NCBI GenBank assembly: GCA_020631735.1
Contig: CM036191.1
Location: forward strand, 37,865,335 to 37,929,334
Reading direction: 5' to 3'
Length of the DNA: 64,000 nucleotides
DNA from: Saccharum officinarum
Taxonomy: Eukaryota > Streptophyta > Magnoliopsida > Poales > Poaceae
Part shown: positions 45,901 to 56,357 of the stretch, piece after piece
Layout: each line of letters opens with the position of its first letter
How positions within the stretch are numbered: position 1 is the first letter of the stretch
Notes under the pieces: generated by a model
The model's database searches: none
What the model was told of the DNA's origin: nothing
The model's input: the letters and a program-made list of their open reading frames with translations, nothing else
Translations under genes and position numbers: made by a program

Positions 45901-47154
45901 AATCTGACATTAGCCATTACTAAAATGGCAATCATAACTATCGTCATCTACACGAGACACACTTATTAAGTTTCTTCGCAAAGAGGGAACATAAAGTACA
46001 TCTAAAAATTTAACTACAAAATCATCATCTAAATCTAGAGAGAGATCTCCAATGGCTTCAACTTGAGCTTCAACTCCATTTGCTACTTTAATTCTTCTTT
46101 CTCCTCTTTGCAGGGTCCTCCTCATATGGAATCCCTGTAATGAATTTGCAACATGAATAGTTGCTCCTGAATCAATCCACTAAGTAGATTTTGCATAACT
46201 TAAATATAAGGACTCATCTATGAAAGTAATAATGTCCTCACCTCTCTTCAAAAGGCTCTTCAGAAACTCTAGACAGTCCCTCTGCTAGTGTCCATGCTTC
46301 TTGCACCATTTGCACTGATCCTTGTCAATTTGAACACTGTTGTTCTGCTAATGGTGATCATTCGGAGGGGCCTTTCCCGCTGACTTCGAGGAGGAGCTAC
46401 CATCCAACTGAGGTTTCCCTTGTGGTCTAGGATTCTTGTTAAAGTTCTTTTTTCTGTTGTCTTTCACAAAATGAACAGATTCACTATGTGAGGACTTGAG
46501 CCTCTCCTCCTCTTGAACACACATTGCAATGAGCTTTTCTATGTCCCATTTATCGGGATACATGTTGTAGTTGACAACAAAGGTTTCATATTCTTTTGGC
46601 AAGGTAGCAAAAATCAAATGAATTAGGAACTCATCCTTGAGCCCCATATCCATTGGCTTTAGTTTTGATGTCGTGGTGCTCATCTTCAATATGTGCTCTC
46701 TTATTTCACCACTAGAGTATTTCTCATTCACTAGCTTCTTAATTAGAGTACTTGTTGTGGCCTTTGAAGACCCAGTAAACTGATTCTTTACTTTTTCTAG
46801 ATACTCTGTGGTGGTGTCACAATCTGGGATTGATCCCCTTATAGGATCTGCAATAGTGGACTTAGCCACCAACAAACACTTGCGGTTCGAGATGTCTCAT
46901 TTTTTCTTTTCAAGATCATACTTCATTCGGATGTCAGCATGGTTCCGCTATCGAGTAGCAAAAGCAGCTTCGGCCTCATTTTCTTCCCTCACTGGGTCCA
47001 CTGGTTCAGTGGGACAGGGTGAGGTGAGTGCTAGGTCATTCTCTAAAAGCGCATGCGCTAACTCATACTTCTCTCGCCAAACCCGATAGTTACTCCCATC
47101 AAAAGGCGGGATTTGCGCGATACACATCATGGGGTTGAGTCCTGAAAACATCAT
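42969..47154 (-). pseudogene. Copia gag-pol polyprotein (degenerate)
   Basis: Read right to left. Gag starts with IAQIPPFDGSNYRVWREKYE. A frame from 46875 continues gag (EYLEKVKNQFTGSSKAT), and the zinc knuckle CKWCKKHGH, with a TAG before QRDC, is near 46300. The protease WIDSGATIHVANS (near 46180) keeps its Asp. GAG-pre-integrase LWHCRLGHISRG is near 45720. The integrase C-half spans 45212-44838 with [20 protein letters not shown] at 44303-43880 includes MDVKTAFLNGDLEKNVYM and the catalytic ILYIDDILLASSD. RNase H ends at 42969 with LYCDNNTAVQY and KMLADPLTKGLPP. There are many TAG stops, notably before QRDC and before WIDSG. It lies antisense to the MFS gene. Confidence 0.88.
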
Positions 47155-48274
47155 CAGAGAAAGTGAGAAAAATTTAACATAATAATTGCATGCCTTAATT
47201 TAGCATTGGTCAAAATTAAAACATACAACTTTCTTCTATACTAATTCTACATCCCCGTTAGGCAGAAATAGAATTAATACATAAAATCTCATGAATAAAA
47301 TTATGATATTGTTATTATCAACGTTGGTTAGAAAATAACAATACCATAAATTAACGTTAACAAATTTCACTACTCCTCCAATTAAATTTTCCCGTTGCTT
47401 CTAATTTAATTAGAGGATTAAACTTAAACATAGCAGCGGAAACATTGAGTTAAAATTTACTAATTCAAAAGCATTATATACTGATCTTCTCTCTAAACAA
47501 TATACACGTTGGTGCAAATTTGGATAGAGATTTAAACATGCAAAAAGTGAATAAAACATCAAATAAATGTTTCTGAAAAACATAAATGAAAATCATAAAG
47601 AATACTGTTCATTTTGGGCCCGCAGAGCTGCAGCCCAAGGTCCAACAGTGTCTGCCTCTCCCGCGCCTAGGCTGCAACCTGGGCATGGGCCGAAATTTCC
47701 TTCGCCCGCCTAGGCTGAATCTGGCCCGATCTTTCTCGTCCGTAGATCTCAATCCGATGGTCACGCGTGCATCTCGGCGGAATAAAACACGCAGCTGCGA
47801 TGACCTCCCCTGAAACCCTAGTTCATTTGCTTCCCTCTCAGATCTCTCTTCTCGTCCGGCGCCGTAGCTAGCAGGGGCCAAAGAAGCAACCGGCCGTGGC
47901 CATTGGAGATGGAGGTGGCGGTGCCGCTGCATGGCCTCTTGCCAGCGTGTGCGTTCCCCTTCACGGGTGAGCATGCCGCCGTCAAGGAGGCGTGCGATGG
48001 TGCCCTAAGCCCGCGCGCCGATGAAACAGCGTCGTGCAGCGGCTTGTGTTCTCTTCCCGCACACCGGTGAAATGGCGGCGCGGTGTTCTCTCGCATGGTG
48101 GCGATGACTTCGGCGGCGAGAGGGCCAGGTAGGTTCCCCTCTCCGTCCTTTCCCCTTTAGGGTTAGGGTTAGGGTTTGAATGTTCTTGGAGATCCAGAAT
48201 CCCATCCTTCTAATTGCTGAAATTAGACTACCCCAGACTAGATCTAGTCACTAGTTAGGCTCATCTAATACCAA
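47155..48274 (-). other. Copia 5' leader and primer-binding site
   Basis: A long leader of about 1.1 kb lies between the 5' LTR and gag. The PBS, TTGGTATTAGATGAGC (48274-48259 on the minus strand), resembles the initiator tRNA-Met site. Just before gag, TGATGTTTTCAG then GACTCAACCCC looks like a splice acceptor, so part of the leader may be an intron. The part at 47590-48140 is GC-rich and gene-like in composition but has no domain I recognise. CCCTAACCCTAACCCTAAAG on the minus strand (48174-48155) is a telo-box-like motif. Confidence 0.55.
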
Positions 48275-48768
48275 TGTTATACTTAGATGATCACTAGATG
48301 TAGATCCAGTGGGTACATCCTTCTCTATTTGATATAAAAGACATCCTAGATAATGAACTGGACAGAGAGACTAGAGGGAGGAGGAGTGTGCAGGTTACCG
48401 ACCATCAGCGTGCTTGGATCTAGAGGCGTCAGCCATGGTCGCCGTCGGTGATGAGATCGGCGCAGTCCGGTGATGTCGATGTAGGAGTAGTAATGGAGTC
48501 CGGCGTAGTGCAGTGGTGGCGTGGACTTCCCGTCTCTCATAGCGCACCCTCTTGATCGGTCTAGGGTTAGGATGTAGGTGGGAAAAAACGGTGGCTCAGA
48601 GGAACCTAGTACTGAGTGCCCCGGCCCCCACCTCCTCTTTATAGCGCTGCGCGACAGGACCCACCAGCCATGTATTGGGCTTGGCGCCCCTGATCAGGGC
48701 ACGAGGTCAAAGCCCAGGTGACCGTTGGACCCCAGCCTGGTGGAGATCAACCTAACACCAACCTAACA
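48275..48768 (-). repeat. 5' LTR of the Copia element
   Basis: This 494-bp LTR matches 42272-42756. It starts TGTTATACTTAGATGATC on the plus strand and ends CCTAACACCAACCTAACA, with the terminal words duplicated relative to the other LTR. Confidence 0.9.
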
Positions 48769-49853
48769 CCGTCCGCGTTATGCCTCTGGATCATCACCGG
48801 CCGAAGAGGAGCACGGGCAGCCGTGGTGGAGGCGGCGACATGTTCCTCTCCTTGCTCTACATCTCCGTCGCGCTTGCCGCAAACATCCTCGTCATGATCG
48901 TCGTGCAGAGGCAGGCCAGCTTCTCGCGTGCCGCCTACGCCGCGTCGGCAGCCGGGCTCCTCGTCCTTCTTTTCCTCCCCCTCGCCATCGTCGTCAGGCA
49001 GGAGTACCGGATCAAGAAGGAGCTCGAGGACTCTCCGAGTGACGCGCCCGCCGTGATGGTGACGGTCGTTGAGAAATCCACCGCCACCATGCCATTGGCG
49101 GAGCCAGCGAGCACTACTACCGATACGCCACCGGCTTCCTCTTGCCTGGGCTCCTTCTTGCGTCACACGTTCAGCCCGGAGGCGCACGGCGAGGACTACT
49201 CCATCCCGCAGGCGCTGGTAAGCGTAGACACGCTGATCCTGTTCGTGGCCATCCCCTGCGGCGCCGGCGGCACGCTGACGGCGATCGACAACATGGGGCA
49301 GATGGGGCAGTCGCTGGGCTACCCGCCCAAGAGCGTGGACGCCTTCGTCTCCCTCATCAGCGTGTGGAACTACGCCGGCCGCGTCACCGCCAGGTACGTC
49401 TCCGAGGCGCTCTTGTCGCGGTACGGGTTCCGGCGGTCTCTGGCGCTCACGCTCGTCCTCCTCGCGTCCTGCGCCGACCACCTCCTCATCGCCTTCGGCG
49501 TCCCGCGCGCGCTCTACGCGGCGTCGGTGCTCGTCGGCTTCTGCTTGGGCGCACAGTGGCCGCTGCTGTATGCCGTCATCTCCGAGCTGTTCGGGCTCAG
49601 GCGCTACCCCACGCTCTACAACCTGGGCGCCGTCGCCAGCCCCGTCGGCGCCTACGTGCTCAACGTGCGCGTCGCGGGCCGGCTCTACGACTCCGAGGCC
49701 GCGGCCCGCGAGGCAGCACGGCGGTGTGGAGCTGGGGACAAGGCGTGCTTCGGCGTCGAGTGCTTCCGGACATCGTTTCTCGTCATCACGGCCGCCGCGG
49801 TGGGCGGCGCGCTCGTGTCGCTGGTGCTCGTGTGGAGGACCAGGGATTTCTAA
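48769..49853 (+). pseudogene. NFD4/nodulin-like MFS transporter, C-terminal half
   Basis: The reading frame resumes after the CCGTC duplication with RVMPLDHHRP. It carries the large central loop and the C-terminal membrane helices: FLSLLYISVALAANILVMIV, LLVLLFLPLAIVV, then PQALVSVDTLILFVAIPCGA, GGTLTAIDNMGQMGQSLGY, SLISVWNYAGRVTARYVSE and LYAVISELFGLRRYPTLYN. These are diagnostic of the NFD4/nodulin-like MFS group. The TAA after WRTRDF (49853) arises where TTCTAAGGGGTGAC has probably lost one base. The expected tail (RGDIYAKFRDGMVVESPSDG) continues in the next frame to about 49970. Substrate is unknown. The gene is dead because of the Copia insertion and the frameshifts. Confidence 0.88.
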
Positions 49854-50059
49854 GGGGTGACATATACGCCAAGTTCAGGGACGGAATGGTGGTGGAGTCG
49901 CCGAGTGATGGTGGCCTGTCGGCGGCGGAGCAGCGGCCGAGCGAGGAGGGCAGTGGATATAGATGGCCAGCCGGGCCGCACCGGCACGGGCACGACCAGG
50001 CACGGCCAAATTTAGATATGATCAAGACGTCATACCCGATTTGTCTACTGGAGTACTAG

Positions 50060-51525
50060 ACGAAGTGCTAACAATAAATGCAACTTGAGCTTTTTTTTTT
50101 AGGAAATGCAACTTGAGCTGATAGTTGCAGCCGCAGAGCGATCCGGACCAGCCCATGTTCAGGACCACCACGACATGTTGGCCCAATTTGAGGGCCTAGA
50201 CCAGCACAGACATCTCCAACAGTTCAGGCCTTTAGTTCACGGACCGAAAGCCAGCCTCAGCACTCTGAAAGTTTTGGCAGAAATAGTATTTAAAAAATAG
50301 AATAAAAATAGTATTTATGCAACACATGGATAGCCCATTTAACCTCATGTATTTCTTAACTTGGTTAGACATTTGCTCAGTCAACAAAGACAATTAATCA
50401 GCTGAGCTCAAAAAAGGCCCCTACTATATAATAACAGCTCAGCAAGGAGGGAGACATCTCTCCTCATGCTTGCTTTTTTTCTCTTGTTTGGCCGATCGAG
50501 TTTTTAGATTGTTCAAGAATTCGGAAAAATTTTCGTGGACAGACGGCATGTCGACCTCTTCTCCAGTTCATCAAGCACAGATACTGCAAAATGCTTCAGT
50601 AAGACAGTAAAGTACCACGCATGTGTCCATGCGCCCAAATGCTTCTCTAACAACTTAGCTTTTGCACCAACGATCCTCACTCAAGGGGCAGCGAAGAGAT
50701 GCATGGTTTGAAGGTAACACATGTGCATCTTTTATCTTCTGCTTTTGTTTCTTCTTGAATACTCATAGAAAAGAGAACCGCATAATGTTTGCACTAAATG
50801 ACAAGAAAGCTAGATTTAGTATAGCACACGCCGCACACCTAACATGCACACCCGATTGCATTTGCATCACATCACACGCCTCTTAAAGATACAGGAAACG
50901 ATCATGACTGCTACACGCTCTTTATTTGTTGGATCACGAGGAGCTAGACAGACCCTCAGCCTAAGTGCACTGCATGCATGCATCAAAGTTAGCCTCCTCA
51001 TGTCGGCCTTTTTTTTATAAGGACATGGGTCCTTTCTTATTCTTTCCTTGGTGCATTGTGTTCTCGCTTAAAAGAATTTTAGGCACACAATATTGTTTCT
51101 TGTCTTCGGCAAAGCTTCTTGAGAATAAAGTGAAACAATATCTCGTAACAATGAAAGAACAAAGAGAGAGAAACGTCCCATGTCGCAAGTACTGCTATGT
51201 GAATGAAAACTTATAAAAAGACTAGTGAAGTGGTAAATGTGACGGGCTCAAGACGTCGTTGGAGACTGAAATAACCCATTATTCGTGTCACTTGTGTGCC
51301 CTTTGGATTGGAACCGAGTAAAGCTTATCTATATCTATATCTATATTTATATCTATATCAATATCTATATCTATACCTAATAATATTAAAAAGTCAAAAT
51401 TTCTGCAATAATTTTTTCATTCAGTGCTAATCTTCTTTCGCGTTTAGGGTATTGTTTTTGTACGGTTTTCTATTTGCCACATCCTCTTTTTCGTGTCCCC
51501 TCAGTTTTGGCCTAATAAACAATGT
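50060..51525. other. intergenic region downstream of the MFS gene
   Basis: No supported gene. It contains T/A-rich stretches, an 18-base near-repeat (ATGCAACTTGAGCT around 50079 and 50105) and a short hexamer microsatellite at 51326-51376. Open frames of 74-83 codons lack motifs. Confidence 0.5.
51326..51376 (+). repeat. TATATC hexamer microsatellite
   Basis: About eight imperfect copies of TATATC/TATCTA run from 51326 to 51376. This is a simple sequence repeat without further function visible. Confidence 0.85.
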
Positions 51526-51529
51526 TTCC

Positions 51530-52600
51530 TTCGTCCATTTGTCTGCGTGCGGTCAGTTTTGATAATGATTAGACCTAGGCATCCGTCCGAACGGACGAAC
51601 CAACTCGCTCACGCCGCTCGCCTGCATCGTGCGTCGCGTGCCTCCACCCCACTCTGCCTCGCTGCTCCTCCCACCAGAACCACTATGCGGCGAGAGATCC
51701 AGTGGTGGTAGGGACTGCGGCGCCGGCTGCAGGGGCAGCGTGTCCTGCGTGGAGCCCAAGATACCAGCATCCATGAAGGGGTCCCCACTAGCCTTGTGGT
51801 AGGCAGAGTTGATCTGGTCGATGGTGGCGACGGCGCGGCTGCCTCTGATGATCTCCACATGCTAGCGAGCCTCCATTTTGTAAGCAGCAAGTAGATGCTG
51901 CACTTGAAAGCGCATGTTGGAAGTGTCTGTTTTAAGTGTTGCAGATGTTTTAGAAGTACGTTGCAAGTGTTTCATATGGATGTTGCAAAAGTAGATCGTG
52001 TTGTTGCATATGTTGCAATGGTTGTACACGTATGTTGCAAATGTCTGTTGCCAATTTTTCATCTGTTTTTTCAGACGTATGTTGCAAGAGTGTTTATCTG
52101 GACGTGCATATGTTCCACACATATGTTGTAGGTCATCTGTCCAAATGTTGCGTATACTTGCAATGGTTTCAAGTGTTTTTTCAGGTGTTTTTGTAAATGT
52201 TGTATACGCATGTTTTATGTGTTTCGTCTGTCTTTATACGTATGTTGCATCTAGATGTTTCGAAAGTACATCGGGTGTTGCATTTTCCTTCTCGCCTTCT
52301 GCTGCCTCACCTCAGTGTCACCTCCTCGCCTTCTGCTGTCTTGCATCCTTCTCAGACTGCGGAGGGGGTGCGGACACGAGCACGTGCTCTCCACTTCTTT
52401 GTTGCACGGGCAGGGCAGGAATACCGCTTCGTTGTTCTGTTGCTACGAGCAGCCTAAGATCGGACTCCCGTTGGTGGGCCGTGATGCAAGCCCAAGGTAG
52501 GTGGAATCATTTAACGGTTGGCTGGTGGGAGCTGCATCCGAACGCATCCTGAGCTCTAGAAGTCCGGGCGCTAGCATCTCTGTTAGGCTATTGACCATTC
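51530..52600. repeat. non-autonomous DNA-transposon-like repeat with TTGCAA words
   Basis: The central part (51890-52260) is built from many variants of TATGTTGCAA spaced about 25-45 bp, a composition common in a dispersed grass repeat. The ends look weakly inverted: CTAGGCATCCGTCCGAACGG near 51577 and GTCCGGGCGCTAGCATCT near 52562 on the other strand. No transposase is present. The class (hAT, Mutator or CACTA) cannot be fixed by eye. Open frames across it read through the repeat words and are not genes. Confidence 0.5.
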
Positions 52601-53050
52601 GCAATGTACTAATAGTAAAGATTTATAGTTTTTTACTGATTGTATAGGTATTACATGAACTTTTACTATTTGTCTCCTAATCTCCTAATAAGATTCTAAT
52701 CACCATGACTGTATGTCATCCAACGAGACGGCGAAGATGGTAAATTGGTGATCTAGCTAATATATTCCGTGTTCTGTGTTCATCTGTGCTGCCTCAACTC
52801 TCAACTGAAAACTAGGGGACCTTCTTGTGGAATAAAGAATAAAGCTGTGTTTTTCTTTTTTTAGCAAGAACAAAGGCTGTTGATGCGATACTCTTTCCTT
52901 GAAGACGGGCATTGTCGCCTCTTTAACTTTATACTGTCGTCATTTTTAAGAATGCTGCGGTGACAGGCAAGAGACTGGGCGCCTCATCAGTATGTGTGTG
53001 TGCACACACTTCTCCAAGCCAATATATACAATTCCAACAAGCTGTTCATC
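52601..53050. other. region upstream of the DUF4220 gene
   Basis: No gene is seen. It is AT-rich and would include the promoter of the DUF4220 gene; CCAATATATACAATTCC at 53017-53033 is the only TATA-like word close to the start. Confidence 0.4.
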
Positions 53051-55428
53051 ATGGATACGACTGCAATATATAATTCCAACATGCATTCGGCTATGAACAT
53101 GACTGCAATTAGTAGTGAGCTTGGCAAACGAGATATCAGCGCCACCATTCTTCTTGCAGTGGTCGCCGTCCATGGCCCACTGCTGCTGGTGCTGAGCTCG
53201 CGGCAGCGACGCAGCAGCAATCCGGTGGGCCGCTTCTTGCTCTGGAGCCTGTCGGCGGCCTACTTCCCGCTGATGACGTCCGTCGTCCTGTCCTACCTGA
53301 CCACCTACATCCCGTCCTCGGGCGGCAAGGCCACGGCCATACTCGTGCTGGTCATCCTCGTCCAGTTCCTCAGGGCCAAGGTCGACATGGCGGCCATGGC
53401 CGTGGCTGCGGTTGCCTCGCCCGCGGCGGGTGACGACGACGTCAACAGCCTCAAGATCCGGCCGTCCACGGAGAGCTTCATCAACACGTTGTGGGTGGCT
53501 GCGCTTGTCATCTACAACATATTCAGCACCATCCTGAAGGAGCGTCGACGTCCAAGCACAAAGGCCACTTGTTGCTAGTCGTGACGGTGCTGATGTCGCC
53601 GCTGTGGACACTTGGTGCTTTCAGGATGGTGCTCAGGTTCGCCGCCTTCCAGAGGGCGACGCGCTCCTTCGCGGTCGGCCGCAACGTGCAGCTCATCGAC
53701 GGCTACATGCTGCAGCTCAAGGAAGAACTCGAGAGCGAGATGGCGGCGGCCCAGCCCCAGCAGCTCCCTGCAGTACCCCGTCTCATCGTGACGGGGGAAA
53801 GGAAACGTGACGTGGAAGAGCGGCCGCAAGGGTGCCATGTCAAGCGTTCGTCACTGCAAGGTGGTGAAGGGAGTAGTAGGCTGGTCACGTTGGACCGTGT
53901 CTGTTCATCAGACAATGACGACTTTCTCCGGCCGGAGGACAAAGGATCTCTGCCTATCCTTCGCTCTATTCAAGTGCCTGCGCAGGCGGTTCGCCGGTTA
54001 CCGGCTCGCCGAGGCCGGCTCTAGTCTAGCTGGGCGTTCCGTTTCGTCTGCGACGGGCTGCTGCCCGGCGCCCGCCCTGGGCGAAAAAGAAGAGGACGAC
54101 CACAAGAGGGTCTTCAGGGTGATCGCCACCGAGCTCTCGTACGTTCGCGAGTGACTTCTTCCACTCGGCTCTTCCCGTGGCCTCCTTGGGCACCACGGCC
54201 GCCGCTCTCCACTTCCTCCTCGCCCTTATCATCTTCCCCTCGTTTAATTTATCTTGTTAGCGCTGGGCCTCCTGGTCTTCCCAGTAATTGTAGCTAGGAG
54301 GCTACTCTTACTTGTGCTACTGGAACCCTTTGGTGCTGCTTGCGATTGTTCTGACGCTGGTGAATGCCGGCCTCGAGATCTCAGAGATGGTCGCTAGCGT
54401 GCGCTCGAACTGGACCAAGATCAGCATATATAATTGGGCACATCGTTCGGTCCCGACACCACTGCACCCGCAGGTTCTTGACCTGGCTGCTCAAACGATG
54501 CAAGACCCCGAAGTTTTGGCACGATAAGATCCGGCAAACCCAGATGCTAAAGCCAGACCTCTTCGTCGTGCAGCAGCCATGTGCGTGCAGCCGCCGCTTG
54601 AGAGCCAGGCCCAGACAGCTGCTCTCCCTCGTACGGGGGAGAAACCAAGATGACAAGATCGAGGTTCCCCTCGAGGTGAAGGAGGCCATCCTCAAGTCAC
54701 TGAGGGGCAGCGGCGGCCAGCTGAGCGACGGGACGGCGGCGATAAGGCGACATGCCTTCGCACCTAGCAACGACATCACGTGGGCGTGCCGCGACGGCGG
54801 CGGCGTCGTCACCACCACCGATGCTATCCTTGTGTGGTACATCGCCACCACCCTCTTCGACATCAAATGCCGCCGCTCCGATTCTGCTGGTGATACTCCT
54901 CCTTCTCCCTCGACGCCACCGGTGGCCAACGACGACAGCAAGAGCAAAGTCGTCGCCTGCCGCTTGTCGCGCTACTGCATGTACCTGGTGGCCGAGGCTC
55001 CGGACCTGCTGCCGGACAACCCTGCCTGGATCAAACGCCGCTACGAGGCCGTGAAGAAGCGCATCGAGGAGGCACCCAAGTGCAGCGGTGATGAGTCGTC
55101 CTTGTACCAACACCTGCTCGACACTTTCGGCGGAAACACCCACGAGGTGCTCATCAATGGCGCGAAGCTTGCAAAGCAGCTGGAGGAGGAAGCCGAAGAC
55201 GAGGTGTGGGCGCTCCTCTCGGAGTTCTGGTCGGAGATGCTGCTCTACCTCGCGCCTTCGGACAATGTCAAGGTCCATATCGAGGCCCTGCAGCGTGGGG
55301 GCGAGCTCATCACGCTCCTGTGGACGCTGCTGCTGCACGCCGGCATCACCATCAGACCGGTGGAGTACAATTTCACTGCATGTGTGCTGCTATCGACAGG
55401 AGATCCAGAGGCCATTGCACACCAGTAG
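53051..55428 (+). pseudogene. DUF4220/DUF594 membrane protein gene, frameshifted
   Basis: Grass genomes carry many tandem genes for DUF4220-DUF594 proteins, usually about 650-750 residues and intron-poor; their molecular role is not established. Here the N-terminal membrane region reads LGKRDISATILLAVVAVHGP, NPVGRFLLWSLSAAYFPLMT and SFINTLWVAALVIYN. After a frame change near 53540 it continues VLMSPLWTLGAFRMVLRFA. Another change near 53930 gives KDLCLSFALFKCLRRRFAGY. From about 54530 one frame runs to the stop at 55428, with DAILVWYIATTLFD, CRLSRYCMYLVAEAPDLLP and the DUF594 end ELITLLWTLLLHAGI. At least four frame changes and stops (54150, 54258) lie between. The start ATG at 53051 is a guess. 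Confidence 0.82.
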
Positions 55429-56060
55429 CCAAACACTACGTATCCACGTTCTGCACGCGCAAAATGTGTCTGTCTAGATATGAAAAATGTGATGCTGTTT
55501 TTTTATTTTTGTTTTGTGAGACCTGAATGATTACAGTTGCTAGTAAATGGTACACCTGGCAAATAATGTTTGTATTCGATTTACAGCTTCAAATGCTGCC
55601 TACGATTATTCAATATACAAATTGTATCTTTCTATGCATATTAACTACTTTTGCAGTTAGATTTGTATGTATAATCCGGCCAGCCACCAACAAAAAGAAT
55701 TTGTTTTGTAAAGGATCGGAAAGAGATTCGCCGCAAGTTTTGTTAGATGAAGGAAAACAGAAGAAGAATTACAGCCACCAAGGAACTCCTTGATCTTTCA
55801 TTCTCTTTTTAAGGATTTATTTTTATTCTTGTTTTGTGTTTATACACTGATGAATAGAAATGAATGTTTCTTTTATTCTTCTGTGTTTATATATATGCTG
55901 GTGAAAACATGGTCTTAAATTTATTCATTAATTTTGGTAGCAAAATACATGCATGTGTGTTTAGTCAAATGAGTAAACAAAATACATGCATGTGCGTTTA
56001 GAATTTAAATGCTGCCACACTCGGAGGTAAATCCAAAGTAAATAAGAGAATTTTTAGATT
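55429..56060. other. 3' flank of DUF4220 gene
   Basis: No coding sequence. It is AT-rich, with poly-T runs and a 19-base near-duplicate AAAATACATGCATGTG(T/C)GTTTAG at about 55943 and 55979. The LINE-related sequence starts abruptly at 56061. Confidence 0.55.
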
Positions 56061-56357
56061 TGAGCAACAGTGGGTACAGAGATATGGTTTTGGGGAGCTG
56101 ATGGCTAAGAAATGGCAGGAGTTCAGGGGTTTAGTCTATCAACAAGTGGCATGGAGTGATTAGTGCCCTTAGGAAATTTCTAAAAGGGTGGAGTGGTAAC
56201 CTTAGAGGGGAATTTCAGAGAAATAAGGAGGAGATCAGGATTCAGATTAGGGCTCTAGATGAGAATGAAAGTGAGAGTATGCTATCTGAGTGGCAATACC
56301 ATGAAATATATAGACTAAGAGGAGTTGGAAGAGTTGATGGCAGAAGACGGGGGTTAT
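56061..56357 (+). pseudogene. LINE linker fragment, copy 1
   Basis: This encodes part of the region between endonuclease and RT of an L1-type plant LINE: EQQWVQRYGFGELMAKKWQE-like residues, then LRKFLKGWSGNLRGEFQRNK and LRGVGRVDGRRR. It stops where a Copia LTR begins (TG at 56358), directly after GTTAT. Nothing upstream of 56061 looks like LINE, so this is also the left edge of the LINE in the window. Confidence 0.75.

Larger units (their letters stand above)
42272..48768 (-). mobile_element. complete Copia LTR retrotransposon inserted in the MFS gene
   Basis: A 6497-bp element is bounded by LTRs that start TGTTATACTTAGA and end ACCTAACA, and is flanked by a perfect CCGTC duplication (42267-42271 and 48769-48773). 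Coding order and PBS show transcription from right to left, opposite to the host gene. The left (3') LTR is 42272-42756 and the right (5') LTR is 48275-48768; the right one carries an extra 11-bp CCAACCTAACA at its end. Aligned by eye, roughly one position in ten differs between the LTRs, so the insertion is not recent. Many in-frame stops show it is now inactive. Confidence 0.92.

Noticed and set aside
48155..48178. interstitial telomere (TTAGGG)
   Set aside because: Only about three repeats, inside a Copia leader, and the plant telomere unit is TTTAGGG; it is better read as a telo-box-like motif.
48747..49481. 244-codon minus-strand open frame
   Set aside because: It is the GC-rich shadow of the MFS transporter C-terminal half; the plus frame carries the family motifs.
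49142..50059. 305-codon plus-strand frame overlapping the MFS gene
   Set aside because: Only its last part (about 49850-49970) is real, as the frameshifted C-terminus of the transporter; the rest is an Arg-rich shadow.
53305..53511. minus-strand frames over the DUF4220 gene
   Set aside because: Shadows of the plus-strand membrane-protein frame.
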